40,788 bases of DNA from Streptomyces sp. CT34. Lineage in GTDB: Bacteria; Actinomycetota; Actinomycetes; Streptomycetales; Streptomycetaceae. Positions 40,368 through 40,788 of the stretch are shown here, piece by piece. Within the stretch, counting starts at the first letter, position 1, and every line of letters begins with the position of its first letter. The notes below the pieces were generated by a model, which was not told the DNA's origin, made no database searches, and worked only from the letters and a program-made list of their open reading frames with translations. Location: contig NZ_KN708638.1 of the NCBI RefSeq assembly GCF_000805335.1, positions 695,923 to 736,710 of the forward strand. The letters are read 5' to 3'. The position numbers and the translations under genes were made by a program.

Positions 40368-40788
40368 TCAGACGTCGTGGCGGGCACGGTCCGCGCGCCG
40401 CATGTCGAGGGTGCCGGCGATGGTCAGCCGCATGACCTCCGACGTCCCCTCGTAGATGCGCAGCGAGCGGATCTGCCGGTACAGGCGCTCGGTGACGCTG
40501 TCCTTGACGACGCCCGACGCCCCGAGGAGCTGGACGGCGGTGTCGACGATGCGCTGGGCCTCTTCGGTGGCGTGGAGCTTGGCGATGTTGGAGTGGCGGG
40601 CGAAGCGCGGGGCGCCGCGGTCGGCCTCCCAGGCGGCCCGCGCCACCAGCAGGGCGGCGGCGTTGAGTTGGACGTCCATATCGGCCAGGGCGACCTTGGT
40701 GAGCTGCTGGTCGATGAGCAAGCTGCCGCCGATCCGCCGGGTGCGGGCCCGCGCCAGGGCGGTGTCGGCGGCGCGGCGGGGGGAGGCC
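40368..40788 (-). CDS. Acyl-CoA dehydrogenase, C-terminal part (cut by window edge)
   Basis: C-terminal 139 residues of a flavin acyl-CoA dehydrogenase; the gene continues beyond the right edge. The visible part is the all-helical third domain: an ARTRRIGGSLLIDQQL segment, VARAAWEADRGAPRFARHSN, then the classic QLLGASGVV and the catalytic-base region RQIRSLRIYEGTSEVMRLTI, where the glutamate of YEGTSE is the position used by most members. In triacsin- and actinopyridazinone-type pathways a dehydrogenase of this superfamily oxidises the N-N unit; the same is proposed here but not shown. It precedes the P450 by 132 bases on the same strand. Confidence 0.9.
   Translation of the reverse strand, partial: ASPRRAADTALARARTRRIGGSLLIDQQLTKVALADMDVQLNAAALLVARAAWEADRGAPRFARHSNIAKLHATEEAQRIVDTAVQLLGASGVVKDSVTERLYRQIRSLRIYEGTSEVMRLTIAGTLDMRRADRARHDV

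Overview
The window is strongly GC-rich, with GC-saturated third codon positions, frequent GTG/TTG starts and several promoters that look leaderless. Its families (WYL and DUF664/DinB pairs, SpoIIE-type phosphatase, H1-like lysine/alanine-rich protein, NRPS genes) point to Streptomyces or a close actinomycete. No rRNA, tRNA or CRISPR array was seen.

Left part (1-5.5 kb): an animal-type short transketolase, a SnoaL/DUF4440-like protein, an alpha/beta hydrolase, and an H1-like DNA-binding candidate closed by a perfect 16-bp terminator stem. 5.5-8.5 kb is a decay zone. It holds a C-terminal scrap of an arginine-deiminase-family enzyme, a 19-bp tandem repeat, and a wrecked zinc/manganese ABC transporter: the ATPase has an internal deletion plus a frameshift, and the binding protein has lost its 5' end to a broken IS30-family element.

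8.6-27 kb is accessory chromosome made mostly of single genes: an APC permease, DUF1877 and ACT-domain proteins, a CHMI-type tautomerase, acylphosphatase, a secreted adenosine deaminase-like enzyme, a divergent LysR/MFS pair with an obvious operator, two DinB/DUF664 proteins flanking a WYL regulator, a GNAT with an operator-covered leaderless promoter, a D-Ala-D-Ala ligase paralogue, an SRAP/YedK protein, an RmlD-like reductase, a membrane SpoIIE-type phosphatase and an SDR. Several intergenic stretches carry repeats and large palindromes.

27.3 kb to the right edge is one minus-strand natural-product gene cluster, cut by the window end. Reading in its own direction: acyl-CoA dehydrogenase (partial), cytochrome P450, then a tightly overlapping run of lysine/ornithine-type N-hydroxylase, FAD amine oxidase (DAO fold), cupin/MetRS-like enzyme with a C-terminal carrier domain, NRPS (TubC docking-Cy-A-PCP, predicted cysteine), AMP-ligase, stand-alone ACP, GNAT and a C45 acyltransferase/hydrolase. 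N-hydroxylase + cupin-MetRS + DAO is the hydrazine-forming cassette known from s56-p1, triacsin and pyrazofurin-type pathways. The ligase/ACP/GNAT/C45/dehydrogenase set resembles the part of the triacsin pathway that handles hydrazinoacetic acid. The added heterocyclizing cysteine module, the carrier domain fused to the hydrazine synthetase, and a P450 with an altered I-helix make this a hydrazine-plus-thiazoline type pathway that I do not recognise as any described cluster.
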